In this document: positions 42,501-50,736 of the stretch, piece after piece
How positions within the stretch are numbered: position 1 is the stretch's first letter
How the letters are laid out: the number at the start of each line of letters is the position of its first letter
Source: Anaerolineae bacterium
GTDB taxonomy: Bacteria > Chloroflexota > Anaerolineae > Promineifilales > Promineifilaceae
Assembly: GCA_030425205.1 (NCBI GenBank)
Contig: JAUIAP010000002.1
Location: 62,001-126,000, forward strand
Direction: 5' to 3'
Length of the DNA stretch: 64,000 nt
Made by a program: the position numbers and the translations under genes
The notes under the pieces: model-generated
What the model saw: only the letters and a program-made list of their open reading frames with translations
The model's database searches: none
Told to the model about the DNA's origin: nothing

Positions 42501-43430
42501 GGCAGGGGCGTGTGGCGCAGTAGGTGCGCCGAAAATAATGTGCAGTTGGTTGCCTTTATCCCCTGTGAGAATGCGGTTGACACGCCCATTTTCTTTCGCA
42601 TAGCGATTGACAAGCGTGACGATCCAGCGAAAGTAGCTGTTGAGTTTTCGGCCGAATTCACCATCCTGCGTCGATAAGCCTGCAAAACGCACAAAGATGG
42701 AGGAGATCGGCCGATGTTCAGCCAACGTTGGGGCGACTTTTCCTGCGGCCGCTAAGCGTTCAACGATGGCTGGCGGGACAAATTCGCGCACCCATGTGGG
42801 CAACTTTTCTGGCAATGGATTGGATTGTGTCGCCACAACGCGCAAACGCAGATATTCACGCGCGCGCGCCCCGACTTCAATCGGATGGTCCCCCACCTTT
42901 TCGGCGGCCGTCGCCTCTTCAACACTGCTTCCCGCCAATACAAATTCGCGCTGTCCGCCCGCCGCCACAACAAGCGAATGCAGCGTCCCATACCCAACGC
43001 CACACTTTAATGAAAGTTGAAAATGGTTCTTATCAATTGAAATGGTTTGGAATGATTGGATGGCAGCCTGCAACGCAGCGGCGCAGCGAAATGCTTGCGG
43101 GACCGTTGTCTTCCCATCGCCCAAAAAGAAGACGAGCATCCCGTCCCCATAGAAATGGCTAATCGTGCCGCCATGTGTGTGGATGGCGTCGATTAGGGGC
43201 GTGAAGAGTGTTCTTAACGTTTGGCTGAGCTGTTCCGCGCCCCAATCCCCTGCTTGCGCCAATGTTTCTGTCAAATGCGTAAAGCCGCTCAGATCGGTGA
43301 ACAGCGTCGCGCCATCTGACACCATCACCTTGCCCACAGGCATTGGATGCGTCAGCACCGTCGTCGGCACAAATGCGGCTAATTGTTGCGCGAATTGCGT
43401 GTGCATTAAAGTTGAGTCATTGTTGCTCAT
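39486..43430 (-). CDS. adenylate/guanylate cyclase, AAA ATPase and TPR regulator
   Basis: A 1314-residue cytoplasmic multidomain protein. Residues 25-200 form a class III cyclase domain with metal Asp in LFTDLSGFT and in HFYGDGMLVFF. A second cyclase-like domain at 235-400 (IFVRFAGLSTQ, GRVNRILTGDKGNQLHIIFGAP) has lost the first Asp. An AAA_16/NACHT-like ATPase follows with P-loop GEAGIGKSR near 440 and Walker B LFVFEDIHHAD. From about 820 to the end there are TPR-type repeats. Such proteins are common in Chloroflexota and Actinobacteria as signal integrators; the ligand is unknown. Confidence 0.92.
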   Translation of the reverse strand: MSNNDSTLMHTQFAQQLAAFVPTTVLTHPMPVGKVMVSDGATLFTDLSGFTHLTETLAQAGDWGAEQLSQTLRTLFTPLIDAIHTHGGTISHFYGDGMLVFFLGDGKTTVPQAFRCAAALQAAIQSFQTISIDKNHFQLSLKCGVGYGTLHSLVVAAGGQREFVLAGSSVEEATAAEKVGDHPIEVGARAREYLRLRVVATQSNPLPEKLPTWVREFVPPAIVERLAAAGKVAPTLAEHRPISSIFVRFAGLSTQDGEFGRKLNSYFRWIVTLVNRYAKENGRVNRILTGDKGNQLHIIFGAPTAPHAPAQALRLAIAMQRERPEFISSQQIGIACGRAFAVPLGSERRHEYTIIGEVVNLSARMCDVCPPNEIICDPYTAAITDQTLQFEQREPIALKGIQAPIAPMRLVGIKANPAQLEARYGDSFGKRLNIHREAFATLRAALERGTRYIALVGEAGIGKSRIVAEAATQWLAQGGAGFVGACAVESAENPYTPWFAIVRGLIDLPATASPDIQMAQMQALYNRLHDNEHVRVLIADLPLLFEAMGLPVELPAPLVDLDAKTRQARLFALIRDSLRFFTRVQPHLFVFEDIHHADRASLDLIDFLANEPDLQLTFLVTTRQPPTAEITTVTLARLAPAETIAYVAELLALESQPLPDPLVTYFTRAGSHATSATPLFLEEAVRAMWAHNALRHVDGMLAVDEHRLAQLTLPNNVHALLLARIDQLPHIQRTLLNVAAVIGAEFEATILRSVVPFAENRIEHALTKLQSAEFIRSIGNNTYLFQHGMTREAAYDTLPFEERRQLHAEVAQALEAQYVGRERQISAELARHHAYADHHEKAVQYGKVAAQDAFELYALRETLRLCDLCLQHVGDQHSVTATALLLLKARSQHQLGDFLGAIESAEQAVHVGEKVAPELIHEGFMMLSEFAFQQGEHQQSLVQTNRLLNHLETRQPDNQEAFAIAYSRMGKALGGLNRHAEALDYLNRAEQLCVMLGDERRRAFVLDSMAFCYYNQHDLTSARDMLRQAVAAARSTVRSNELSALLNNLALICRKLGHYAEANQAIEESLPLAKLASQRLYASALSRKGANLACMGRYEEAEEAFLAATHLLIGMQDNNRLLDVYLLMTDQLYCNIEDIAKAEQSAQNADNIIHAQSAVDSENLVRLFLARGRIALLRMQYTEATMLFEEGLALTSAEKNLRWLPALCFYQGQTAQKMGATALAIRHIERGIAAAQMPAGPKEFLGILLLERALLQDAALRTQQLAAALRQLADGSPYNHCVWAHNTLRAQKIDSSYLNAASALLDDKKWRNQI

Positions 43431-43644
43431 TTACGCGGCGTTCGATGTCGTCGCGCATTCGACGGACATAGTCTCCGCCAAGCCAATCGAGAAAGTAGAA
43501 GACGAACCACGGCAGACCGACGAAGACAGTTGCAAGTCCAACTGCATCAGACAGGCTGCTGAAGCTGCCGATAAAGACGATTGTGCCAAACGTGAGCAGC
43601 GTGCAGAGGATGGCGTGGCGGGTGGGAGGCGTCTGCTTCAACAT
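43417..43644 (-). CDS. small two-helix membrane protein, unknown
   Basis: About 75 residues with two hydrophobic helices (AILCTLLTFGTIVFIGSF and AVGLATVFVGLPWFVFYFLDWL) and a basic C-terminus. Start MLKQTPPTRHA at 43644; a further ATG at 43680 is in frame. It overlaps the cyclase start by 14 bases and is probably cotranscribed with it. Function unknown. Confidence 0.6.
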   Translation of the reverse strand: MLKQTPPTRHAILCTLLTFGTIVFIGSFSSLSDAVGLATVFVGLPWFVFYFLDWLGGDYVRRMRDDIERRVNEQQ

Positions 43645-43704
43645 GTTGTCAAGTGTAAGAGACAGCATAGCGGCCCGCATTATCCTCGCTACATATCTCC
43701 CCTA

Positions 43705-44436
43705 TTATTCATCTTCTGGTGGCAAAAGTTCCTTAAGCGTGATGCGACGATAGCGTTCGGCATGTTTGAAATCGACTTTTCGGCCGATTTCCGCCGACCA
43801 TTCCAAGATGCGCTCCGTTGGGTCCCAATCTCCCATCTGGCTTTTGTGTAGCTTCAATGCTTCAATCTTGAGTCCCACCGTTTCGCTGATATCCACATAA
43901 CAGTTCGCGCCATCGATGGGATGTGAGATGTAGACGTAGTTGATGTCGTGGGGCGCAAACCCTTCGTTGATTAACTCTGGAAAGATTAGGGGTGAGTTGG
44001 TGGCAGGAAAACATGCTTCAACAGCGGCCGTTGCGGCGGCGCGGTGGTCGGGATGGTTGATATAGGTATCGCGGGGGAAAAAAGCACGTGGATCACCACA
44101 AACGACGACCGATGCGCGATGAGCTCGAATCTCGCGCACCAAATCGCGTCGCAGTTCAAGCGTCGGCTGCAAGACGCCGTCGTCGTAGCCTAGAAATTTG
44201 ACGGTTGCGCCAACGTGTTCGGCCGCGGCCGTCTGCTCTGCGCGCCGAATCTCGGCCAGCTTCTGCGTCGTCATGCCTTCTTCATGGCTCCCGATATTGC
44301 CATCCGTGATCACGATATACTTGACCGCACACCCATTTTTCGCCCACAATGCGGCCGTCCCCGCGACGCCAAATTCGATGTCGTCGGGATGAGCATAGAT
44401 AAAGAGGGCACGTTTGGGAATATAGATTGAACTCAT
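43705..44436 (-). CDS. LmbE/PIG-L family deacetylase
   Basis: A 243-residue protein with the zinc-binding AHPDDIEFGVAGT motif near the N-terminus and the second site in INHPDHRAAATAAVEACFPAT. The family removes N-acetyl groups from glucosamine-containing compounds such as mycothiol or bacillithiol precursors, or from antibiotics. The substrate cannot be told here and no thiol-synthesis gene is adjacent. GGAG seven bases upstream supports the start. Confidence 0.92.
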   Translation of the reverse strand: MSSIYIPKRALFIYAHPDDIEFGVAGTAALWAKNGCAVKYIVITDGNIGSHEEGMTTQKLAEIRRAEQTAAAEHVGATVKFLGYDDGVLQPTLELRRDLVREIRAHRASVVVCGDPRAFFPRDTYINHPDHRAAATAAVEACFPATNSPLIFPELINEGFAPHDINYVYISHPIDGANCYVDISETVGLKIEALKLHKSQMGDWDPTERILEWSAEIGRKVDFKHAERYRRITLKELLPPEDE

Positions 44437-44889
44437 TGCTTACTCCGAAAAGTTGCCGAAAACTGTGACTAGTGTTGTTAGGTATTGAACGTAAGAAGCT
44501 AATGGATCACGGATTTACCGATATGACCCCATTTGATACCTCATCTTTTCTGTCTCAGTATTCGTGGCTAATAAAATAGGTTGGACTAATCCTATAACGA
44601 GACTTTGCTAAAATCCTACGGCTAAAGCCGCAGGCTAATATGCGAAACGCGCTCAAGCGCGTTGTTTCCAGTGCGTTTCAACGCACTTTGTGTAACAGCC
44701 TTTGGTTTTAACCACAGGCTTAGCATCTTGCCAGATTGCAGGCCATTAGCCCGAACTGTAACATAAGCTGTGACAGTTCACCCGATCTCATTGACAGGTC
44801 ATACAAATGTTTGATTTCGGCCGAAACGTTCTTGAATCTGCTACTCACTGCTATGATTGTCCAAAATCTATCTTACAAGCAACTTCCAC
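44437..44889. other. gene-free spacer with a hairpin repeat
   Basis: This 450-base divergent spacer has no plausible gene. It holds the second copy of the multi-hairpin repeat, one TCGGCCGA at 44817-44824, and a TATGAT box at 44852-44857 about 32 bases before the M16 start, with TTGAAT 14 bases further up. Confidence 0.5.
44615..44720 (-). repeat. multi-hairpin intergenic repeat, copy 2
   Basis: Inverted relative to copy 1. Its hairpins are CCTACGGCT-AA-AGCCGCAGG (44615-44634), AACGCGC-TCAA-GCGCGTT (44646-44663), AGTGCGT-TTCA-ACGCACT (44670-44687) and AGCCTTTGGT-TTTA-ACCACAGGCT (44697-44720). The order and spacing match copy 1, and the shared CGCATATTAGCCT stretch links the third and fourth hairpins in both. 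Confidence 0.8.
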
Positions 44890-46149
44890 ATGGCAAATTA
44901 TCCTAATAACGCAACGATCAAACGACAGGTGCTAGACAACGGCATCATCTTGCTGACCTATCAAAATACGCACGCCAAGACGATCATCGTCGAGGCGGGC
45001 ATTTGGGCGGGCGCGGCCAATGAGACGCGCCAAAATGCTGGTGTTTCCAACATGACGGCAAACATGCTGATGCACGGCACAAAGAGTCGCTCATTTGAAG
45101 CGATTTACGACCAGTTGGAGTCAGTTGGTGCGAGTTTGAGCTTTGGTAGCGGTTATGAAATTACGGAATTTTCGGCCGAATCCTTGCCCGAAGATTTCGA
45201 TTTGTTGCTCGACATTATCAGCGACACGCTCCGCAATCCAACATTTCCCACCGACCAAGTGGAACAAATCCGCGCTGAAGCACTGACACGCATCGCCATG
45301 CGCCAGAATGATACGCGCAGCATGGCGTCGCTCAACTTCCGCGCCGCACTCTATCCCGATCATCCTTACGGACGTAGCGTGACGGGATATGCAGATAGTG
45401 TCATCACCATCACGCCAGCGGATTTGGCGGCCTTTCATGCAGCCACCTATGCACCTAACGAGATGATCTTGACGGTTGTGAGTGCGTTTTCGGCCGCTGA
45501 AATTCGCGCCAAAATTGAGGCTGCGCTCGGTGATTGGACAAATCCCAGCTACACACGTCGTGCGGGCGTTGCCGGTGCAGACCGCCCAAGCGGTAGTCAG
45601 CGGATTGACTTCCCAATGGCGGATAAAACGCAATCGGACATTGTGCTGGGCTTACCCGGCCCGCTGCGCTCAGCGCCGGACTACATGGCGGCAAAAGTTG
45701 CCAACACCGTTTTGGGAGTCTTTGGGATGATGGGTCGCTTGGGTAAAAATGTGCGCGAGAAACAGGGATTGGCTTACTACGCCCGCAGCGTTTTACAAGG
45801 CAGCATCGGTCCCACCCCTTGGTACGTCAGCACGGGCGTCGCTCCTGAAAATGTTGAGAAGGCAATTGCGAGTATTCAGGATGAGATTCGCCGCATTCAA
45901 ACAGAACTTGTCCCCGCCGCAGAATTGGCCGACACAAAAGCGTTTCTGACAGGTTCACTGCCGCTCTCTATGGAGACGACGAGCGGGCAGGCCGACATCG
46001 TCTACAATATGGAGATGTTTGGTCTCGACCGTGACTACCTGATGACCTATGCAGACGTGATCAATGGCGTTTCGGCCGAACAACTGCAAGCGGCCGCGCA
46101 AAAGTATTTTAGTGCAGATGATGTTGTCATCTCAGTTGCGGGGGCTTAA
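44890..46149 (+). CDS. M16 (insulinase-like) peptidase homologue lacking the zinc motif
   Basis: A 419-residue M16-family protein. It has the fold signatures AGIWAGAANE, YGRSVTGY...ITPADLAAFHAATYAPNEMIL and the C-terminal GRLGKNVREKQGLAYYARS. The HxxEH zinc site expected after the first beta strands is absent; the position reads SNMTANMLMHG. It is therefore likely the non-catalytic partner type, or a chaperone-like homologue. No catalytic partner gene is adjacent. The ATG at 44890 is preferred to a TTG at 44857. The antirepressor gene begins three bases after its stop. Confidence 0.85.
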   Translation: MANYPNNATIKRQVLDNGIILLTYQNTHAKTIIVEAGIWAGAANETRQNAGVSNMTANMLMHGTKSRSFEAIYDQLESVGASLSFGSGYEITEFSAESLPEDFDLLLDIISDTLRNPTFPTDQVEQIRAEALTRIAMRQNDTRSMASLNFRAALYPDHPYGRSVTGYADSVITITPADLAAFHAATYAPNEMILTVVSAFSAAEIRAKIEAALGDWTNPSYTRRAGVAGADRPSGSQRIDFPMADKTQSDIVLGLPGPLRSAPDYMAAKVANTVLGVFGMMGRLGKNVREKQGLAYYARSVLQGSIGPTPWYVSTGVAPENVEKAIASIQDEIRRIQTELVPAAELADTKAFLTGSLPLSMETTSGQADIVYNMEMFGLDRDYLMTYADVINGVSAEQLQAAAQKYFSADDVVISVAGA

Positions 46150-46152
46150 ATT

Positions 46153-46983
46153 GTGAGTCAAGCGCATCAGTTGACGGTGATTGAGCAACGCGAGATTGGT
46201 TTCTATGCAGATCAAGTCATCGCGGTAAAGGTTGAAGATGGGACAGTCTATGTGCCAGTTCGGCCGATTTGCGAACTCATTGGCGTCAGTTGGGCGACGC
46301 AGACGCGCAAATTGAATACCGACCCCGTTTTATCAGAGGTCGTCGCATCCGTTGTCATAAGGCAACAGGTGAGTGATGATCGCCGTTCAATTCGCACAGA
46401 GATGCTGTGTCTCCCGCTCGATTACCTCAATGGCTGGCTCTTTGGCATAAACGTCAATCGCGTAAAAGATGATATTCGGCCGAAACTGATGCAGTATCAG
46501 CGCGACGTCTATCAGGTGTTGTATCGTGCATTTGGACGCAGTGAAGTGACGGCCGCCCCTGACCCATTGCTCGATGAATTGCTTGCCAGTGATAATCCAG
46601 CCGCCGTCGCCTATCGTCAGGCAATGGCAATCGCCAACATCGCCCGGCAACAGCTTGTGATCGAGTCACGGATCGATTCGGCCGAAAGCCATCTTGCCGA
46701 CCACGAAAGCCGTTTGCAAATCATCGAGGCAGATCGCGGCGATGACAGCCGTTTTGTCACCAACACACAGGCGGTTCAAATTGCACAGGCCGTCAAACAA
46801 ATTGCGCTTGAACTCGGTAAGCGTTCTAAGCGTAACGAGTTTGGTGGTGTTTATGGCGAACTGCATCGCCAATTTAGCGTGCCCGGCTACAAGCAACTGC
46901 CAGCTGTAAAATTTAATGAGGCAATGAACTTTCTGCGTCAGTGGTGGGAAACATTGACCGACAACTCTACCATCCCGTTCTAA
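46153..46983 (+). CDS. phage-type antirepressor (P22_AR_N and ORF6C domains)
   Basis: A 276-residue protein with a GTG start. Residues 15-120 match the P22 antirepressor N-domain (VYVPVRPICELIGVSWATQTRKLNTDP, LPLDYLNGWLFGI). Residues 195-276 match ORF6C (TNTQAVQIAQAVKQIALEL, FGGVYGELHRQFSVPGYKQLP, FNEAMNFLRQWW). A coiled coil joins them (ESRIDSAESHLADHESRLQIIE). Such proteins normally inactivate phage repressors, yet no other phage gene is visible here. It is wedged between the M16 gene and an ABC permease, sharing a base with the next start (TAATG), so it seems part of a housekeeping operon. Confidence 0.85.
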   Translation: MSQAHQLTVIEQREIGFYADQVIAVKVEDGTVYVPVRPICELIGVSWATQTRKLNTDPVLSEVVASVVIRQQVSDDRRSIRTEMLCLPLDYLNGWLFGINVNRVKDDIRPKLMQYQRDVYQVLYRAFGRSEVTAAPDPLLDELLASDNPAAVAYRQAMAIANIARQQLVIESRIDSAESHLADHESRLQIIEADRGDDSRFVTNTQAVQIAQAVKQIALELGKRSKRNEFGGVYGELHRQFSVPGYKQLPAVKFNEAMNFLRQWWETLTDNSTIPF

Positions 46984-47870
46984 TGGATAAATCGCCTCGC
47001 CCGTTCAAACAAACCCGACAGCGTGCGCTAAATTTAATGATGCTACCGTTTCTATTCGGTTCCATCCTCTTGGTTTTGCTGCCCGCGTTGGTGACATTTT
47101 TTCTGGGATTTACGAAATACAATGCCGTCTCCGCGCCACAATTTGTCGGAGTCGATAACTTTGTCACCCTCTTTACATCATCGCTCCCCGTCCTGACATT
47201 TCAAAATACATTGATCTATCTCGGACTTGCCGTCCCTATTCGACTGGTCGCGGCATTCGGACTAGCACTTTTATTGCAAAAAAAAGGGCGTCTATTCGGC
47301 TGGGTGCGTGCCGCTGTCTATACGCCAACCATTATTCCGGGTGCGGCCTATGCACTTATCTGGCTTTGGTTATTTAACCCTGTCTATGGGCCGTTGAGCT
47401 GGATGTTGGAAGCGGTGGGCTTGCCTTCCCCCGCATGGCTGATCAATGAAGGATCAGCGCGCATCGCAATGGTGATTTTGGTCAGCTTTCAGATGGGGGA
47501 GGGATTTATCGTTCTACTGGCGGGATTGCAAAATATCGGCCGAAATACCTACGATGCGGCCCGCGTCGATGGCGCTAATCGCTGGCAACAATTTATCTAC
47601 ATCACGCTCCCGTTGATGTTGCCATGGCTGTTGCTGCTCACCTTTCGGGATTTGCTAGTTACGCTGCAAGCTTCTTTCACACCAACCTTTATCCTGACCT
47701 ACGGCGGTCCCTACTACGCGACAACGTTTGTTCCTCTCCTTATCTATGAACTTGCCTTCGACTTCTTCGACTTTGGAACAGCCGCCGCCTTGTTAACTGT
47801 CACGCTCGCGCTCATGGGCATTTTGATCTTGGGTGTGGTCAATCTAGTGGAAATACAGAGCGAACAGTAG
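46983..47870 (+). CDS. sugar ABC transporter permease (MalF/UgpA type)
   Basis: A 295-residue permease with six spans and the EAA loop NTYDAARVDGANRWQQFIYITLPLMLPWL. It belongs to the CUT1 carbohydrate uptake family. Its ATG overlaps the antirepressor stop. The matching MalG-type permease follows after 44 bases. No substrate-binding protein or ATPase is in the window on this strand, so those parts must be encoded elsewhere. Confidence 0.92.
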   Translation: MDKSPRPFKQTRQRALNLMMLPFLFGSILLVLLPALVTFFLGFTKYNAVSAPQFVGVDNFVTLFTSSLPVLTFQNTLIYLGLAVPIRLVAAFGLALLLQKKGRLFGWVRAAVYTPTIIPGAAYALIWLWLFNPVYGPLSWMLEAVGLPSPAWLINEGSARIAMVILVSFQMGEGFIVLLAGLQNIGRNTYDAARVDGANRWQQFIYITLPLMLPWLLLLTFRDLLVTLQASFTPTFILTYGGPYYATTFVPLLIYELAFDFFDFGTAAALLTVTLALMGILILGVVNLVEIQSEQ

Positions 47871-47902
47871 TAACAGGTTACTGTTCACTAAAAACTGTCC
47901 GC

Positions 47903-47908
47903 TATCTT
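47903..47908 (+). promoter_or_regulatory. putative leaderless -10 box of the MalG-type permease gene
   Basis: TATCTT (TANNNT) lies six bases before the ATG at 47915. Confidence 0.35.
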
Positions 47909-47914
47909 TGTGCA

Positions 47915-48748
47915 ATGAAAAAATTCGATTGGGTAGAAATTCTCCGCATTCTGATGACCATCTTCGTCGGCATAATCTTTGTCTTGCCGCTTGTTTGGAT
48001 GGTACTTGGTTCATTTGGGGAGCCGGGAACCGCGCCGCCACGCTCCGTTGTTTGGCTGCCTGAAAATCCCCAATGGAATAATTTCAACAACCTGTTTGTA
48101 CTACTGCCCTTTAAGGACTACCTTTTTAACTCTGTCTACATCGTCGCGTTGGCAACGCCAATCACACTGCTCATGGCTTCATGGGCAGGGTTTGGCATGG
48201 CGCGATCTTACGATCCGTTTCGCCACAAGCTGTTTATTTTGAGCATTGTATTGCTGATGATTCCGGGTGCGGCGATTTGGCTCTTTCGCTTCCAGATTTT
48301 TCGCTGGCTACAACTGGTCGATACACGCTGGGCGATTATCGTGCCCGCATTTGCGGCGGGCAGCCCGCTGTTTGTTCTGCTCTACTATTGGAGCTTTCGG
48401 CAGGTACCGGAACAGTTATGGGATTCGGCCGAAATCGACGGCGCACCCCTGCTAAAACAGTGGTGGTCGATCGGCCTCCCACTTGTCACCCCCACCACCG
48501 TTGCCGTCACGGTTTTGGCCGCTGTCTTTTATTGGAGTGATTTTGTCGGCCCTATCCTCTATTTACGCCGGCCACAACTCTACACGCTTTCTGTCGGGAT
48601 GCAGCTTGTCCAAGCCCTCGATAGCACCAATTGGCCATTGCTCATGGCGGCTGCAACGTTAATGACTGTCCCCGTGCTACTACTGTTTCTACTATTACAA
48701 CGCTTTTTCCTCAGTGAACTTTCGCTCTCTAATCTAGCTGACACCTAA
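47915..48748 (+). CDS. sugar ABC transporter permease (MalG/UgpE type)
   Basis: A 277-residue CUT1 permease with six spans and the EAA loop QLWDSAEIDGAPLLKQWWSIGLPLVTPTT. The periplasmic loop FGEPGTAPPRSVVWLPENPQWNNF is typical of MalG-like partners. It forms a heterodimer with the upstream permease. No clear terminator follows; an AT-rich spacer of 625 bases comes next. Confidence 0.92.
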   Translation: MKKFDWVEILRILMTIFVGIIFVLPLVWMVLGSFGEPGTAPPRSVVWLPENPQWNNFNNLFVLLPFKDYLFNSVYIVALATPITLLMASWAGFGMARSYDPFRHKLFILSIVLLMIPGAAIWLFRFQIFRWLQLVDTRWAIIVPAFAAGSPLFVLLYYWSFRQVPEQLWDSAEIDGAPLLKQWWSIGLPLVTPTTVAVTVLAAVFYWSDFVGPILYLRRPQLYTLSVGMQLVQALDSTNWPLLMAAATLMTVPVLLLFLLLQRFFLSELSLSNLADT

Positions 48749-49373
48749 CGACAATAAAAACAGCCTAATTTTTATGTTAGAGATTTAGATATTGGTGTAG
48801 ATAATTATCATCTAACTATAAAATCCGCCGCAGATGAGACAAGTGTAGAGATAACTAAGCACATTTGTTACGATATAGATTCTATATGTATTGATAGTTG
48901 GGATAGCATTGTATTGTGGAATATTCTGTCAAAAGCACGCTCTTTAGCAATTTTCAATTTTGCATCATAACAATTACGAATAAAGCCTCGAATTCTTAGT
49001 ATCGATAAATGCTATTTGGAAACTGATTGTTATTGAGTGATTTTACAAACTATTTCTGCTAGAATGCAATTCATCGTATTCCGATATGTGAATTGTGACT
49101 AAGAAGTCTACTTGCTTCCTAACGCTAGGATACTTCTCCTCCACAATTCCAAAGGCACGTGGTTACTAGATGTATAAGCGTGTCTGTGACAGCCCGTTTA
49201 GTTGGCAATTCGTATCAATTAGTTTCATTCAATTGTATATCTTGATCATAATTAATTAGACAGCATAGTACTGTAATTGTACTTAATCTAGTGGATGCTG
49301 TTTGGCATCAGGATCAAAGACGCGCTGATTTTAGGTTATTGGGTCGGACTACAATGTCCCATAACAATTAGGT
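48749..49373. other. AT-rich gene-free stretch before the cold shock gene
   Basis: No plausible gene is found on either strand. The stretch is visibly richer in A and T than the rest and contains no TCGGCCGA. A possible promoter is TTGATC at about 49242 with TAGTAC about 18 bases later, which would give a cold-shock mRNA leader of around 100 bases. Long structured leaders are usual for csp genes. Confidence 0.45.
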
Positions 49374-49595
49374 ATGTTGATGAATAGAAAACGGGGAATT
49401 GTAAAATGGTTCAATCGTTTAAAAGGTTTTGGTTTTATCGAACCTGAAGAAGGCGGTGCCGACATATTTGTGCATTACTCAGCTATTGACGGGGAGGGAT
49501 ACCGCAATCTTCATGAAGGAGATATCGTTAACTTTGATGAGGCAAATAGTGGAAAGGGTTCAAAAGCGGTGAATGTACGCCCGAAACGCCGCTGA
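49374..49595 (+). CDS. CspA-family cold shock protein
   Basis: A 73-residue protein with RGIVKWFNRLKGFGFIEPEEGGADIFVHYSAI, carrying the RNP-like motifs KGFGFI and IFVHYSAI of the cold shock domain. It binds single-stranded RNA and acts as an RNA chaperone. Two in-frame ATGs (49374 and 49380) are possible; the second gives MNRKRG. A terminator follows 30 bases after the stop, so the gene is monocistronic. Confidence 0.95.
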   Translation: MLMNRKRGIVKWFNRLKGFGFIEPEEGGADIFVHYSAIDGEGYRNLHEGDIVNFDEANSGKGSKAVNVRPKRR

Positions 49596-49624
49596 TTATT
49601 GCGAGAACACCTTGTTTTGAATTG

Positions 49625-49653
49625 AAAAAGCCCAGCATCTGATGGGCTTTTTT
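49625..49653. terminator. intrinsic terminator after the cold shock gene
   Basis: AAAAAGCCCA and TGGGCTTTTTT pair around an eight-base loop. The A and T tracts permit termination in both directions, serving also the convergent oxidoreductase gene. Confidence 0.85.
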
Positions 49654-49725
49654 GACGCACTATGGGACTATTGTTATGGTGCTTTAGCGGAATGGCAGCT
49701 TTTCTTCAGTGCTGTACCAATGTGC

Positions 49726-50730
49726 CTACTCTTCCGGATAGACGACTCCCCACTCCGCTCGTAGTTGATCCATAAGTTCCATCATTTGCTGTGTTTCAGC
49801 ATGTGGCATGATTGCGCTTTCCAACGCTCCCGACTGTAGGCAGGCGTGAACTTCCGCAATTTCATGTGGATATCCGTTACCACGATAAGGGATAGCATGC
49901 GTTTGTGGCTCTTCGCCATTGAGATGCAAGATCAAATGGTCAGGGCGTAAGAAAAAGTCGGGCAGTTTGACATAGCCGCGTGTTCCCGCAATGGTCGCTT
50001 CAATCGGCCGATTACTACGCAAACCACACGTCAACATTCCAACCGCACCACTCGCATAACGCAATAGCAGTCCCACCGATTCATCGACTCCCGTTGTGCC
50101 AATCGTCGCATGACTCTCCACCGAGGCGGGGAAACCGAGCAGCATCGTTGTCAGCGAGAGAGGATAGATGCCCAAATCGAGCAGTGCGCCACCGCCGAGT
50201 TCTCGATTGTAAAGGCGATGGTTGGGGTCAAATGGACGATGGAAGTTAAAATCGGCCGAAACCGCCACGATCTCACCCAATACACCCTCAGCAACCCACT
50301 CGCGCAGCTTGGCAATCGCAGGAATATAGCGCATCCAAACAGCTTCCATAAAGAACAGCTTGTTGCGTTGAGCAAGGGCGATTAATTCGGCCGATTGTTT
50401 GCCATTCAGCGTCAGCGGCTTTTCACACAGCACGTGCTTGCCCGCCTCTAGACACAGCTTAGCATTATCATAATGGTACGGGTGGGGCGTCGCGATGTAG
50501 ACGACATCCACATCAGGGTCATGCGCCAATGCCGCGTAGCTATCATAGCAGCGCGGCACATTCCATCGCTTGCCAAACTTATCGGCACTTGCCTGTGTGC
50601 GTGATGCAACGGCAAGGAGGTTTGCTGAGGTAGCTGCTAAATCGGCCGAATCGACCTGGTGCAACGCCTCTGCAAATGTCGCCGCAATGCTGCCTGTCGC
50701 TAGAATACCCCAGTTAACGTAATCACTCAT
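49726..50730 (-). CDS. Gfo/Idh/MocA family oxidoreductase
   Basis: A 334-residue NAD(P)-dependent enzyme. The Rossmann start NWGILATGSIAATFAEAL and the conserved GKHVLCEKPLTLN motif are present, with the catalytic Lys in the EKP element. The C-terminal domain has GGGALLDLGIYPL, typical of dihydrodiol or 1,5-anhydrofructose-type reductases of this family. The sugar substrate is unknown. It lies six bases after the small YtxH-like gene and probably shares its transcript. Confidence 0.92.
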   Translation of the reverse strand: MSDYVNWGILATGSIAATFAEALHQVDSADLAATSANLLAVASRTQASADKFGKRWNVPRCYDSYAALAHDPDVDVVYIATPHPYHYDNAKLCLEAGKHVLCEKPLTLNGKQSAELIALAQRNKLFFMEAVWMRYIPAIAKLREWVAEGVLGEIVAVSADFNFHRPFDPNHRLYNRELGGGALLDLGIYPLSLTTMLLGFPASVESHATIGTTGVDESVGLLLRYASGAVGMLTCGLRSNRPIEATIAGTRGYVKLPDFFLRPDHLILHLNGEEPQTHAIPYRGNGYPHEIAEVHACLQSGALESAIMPHAETQQMMELMDQLRAEWGVVYPEE

Positions 50731-50736
50731 CAGAGG

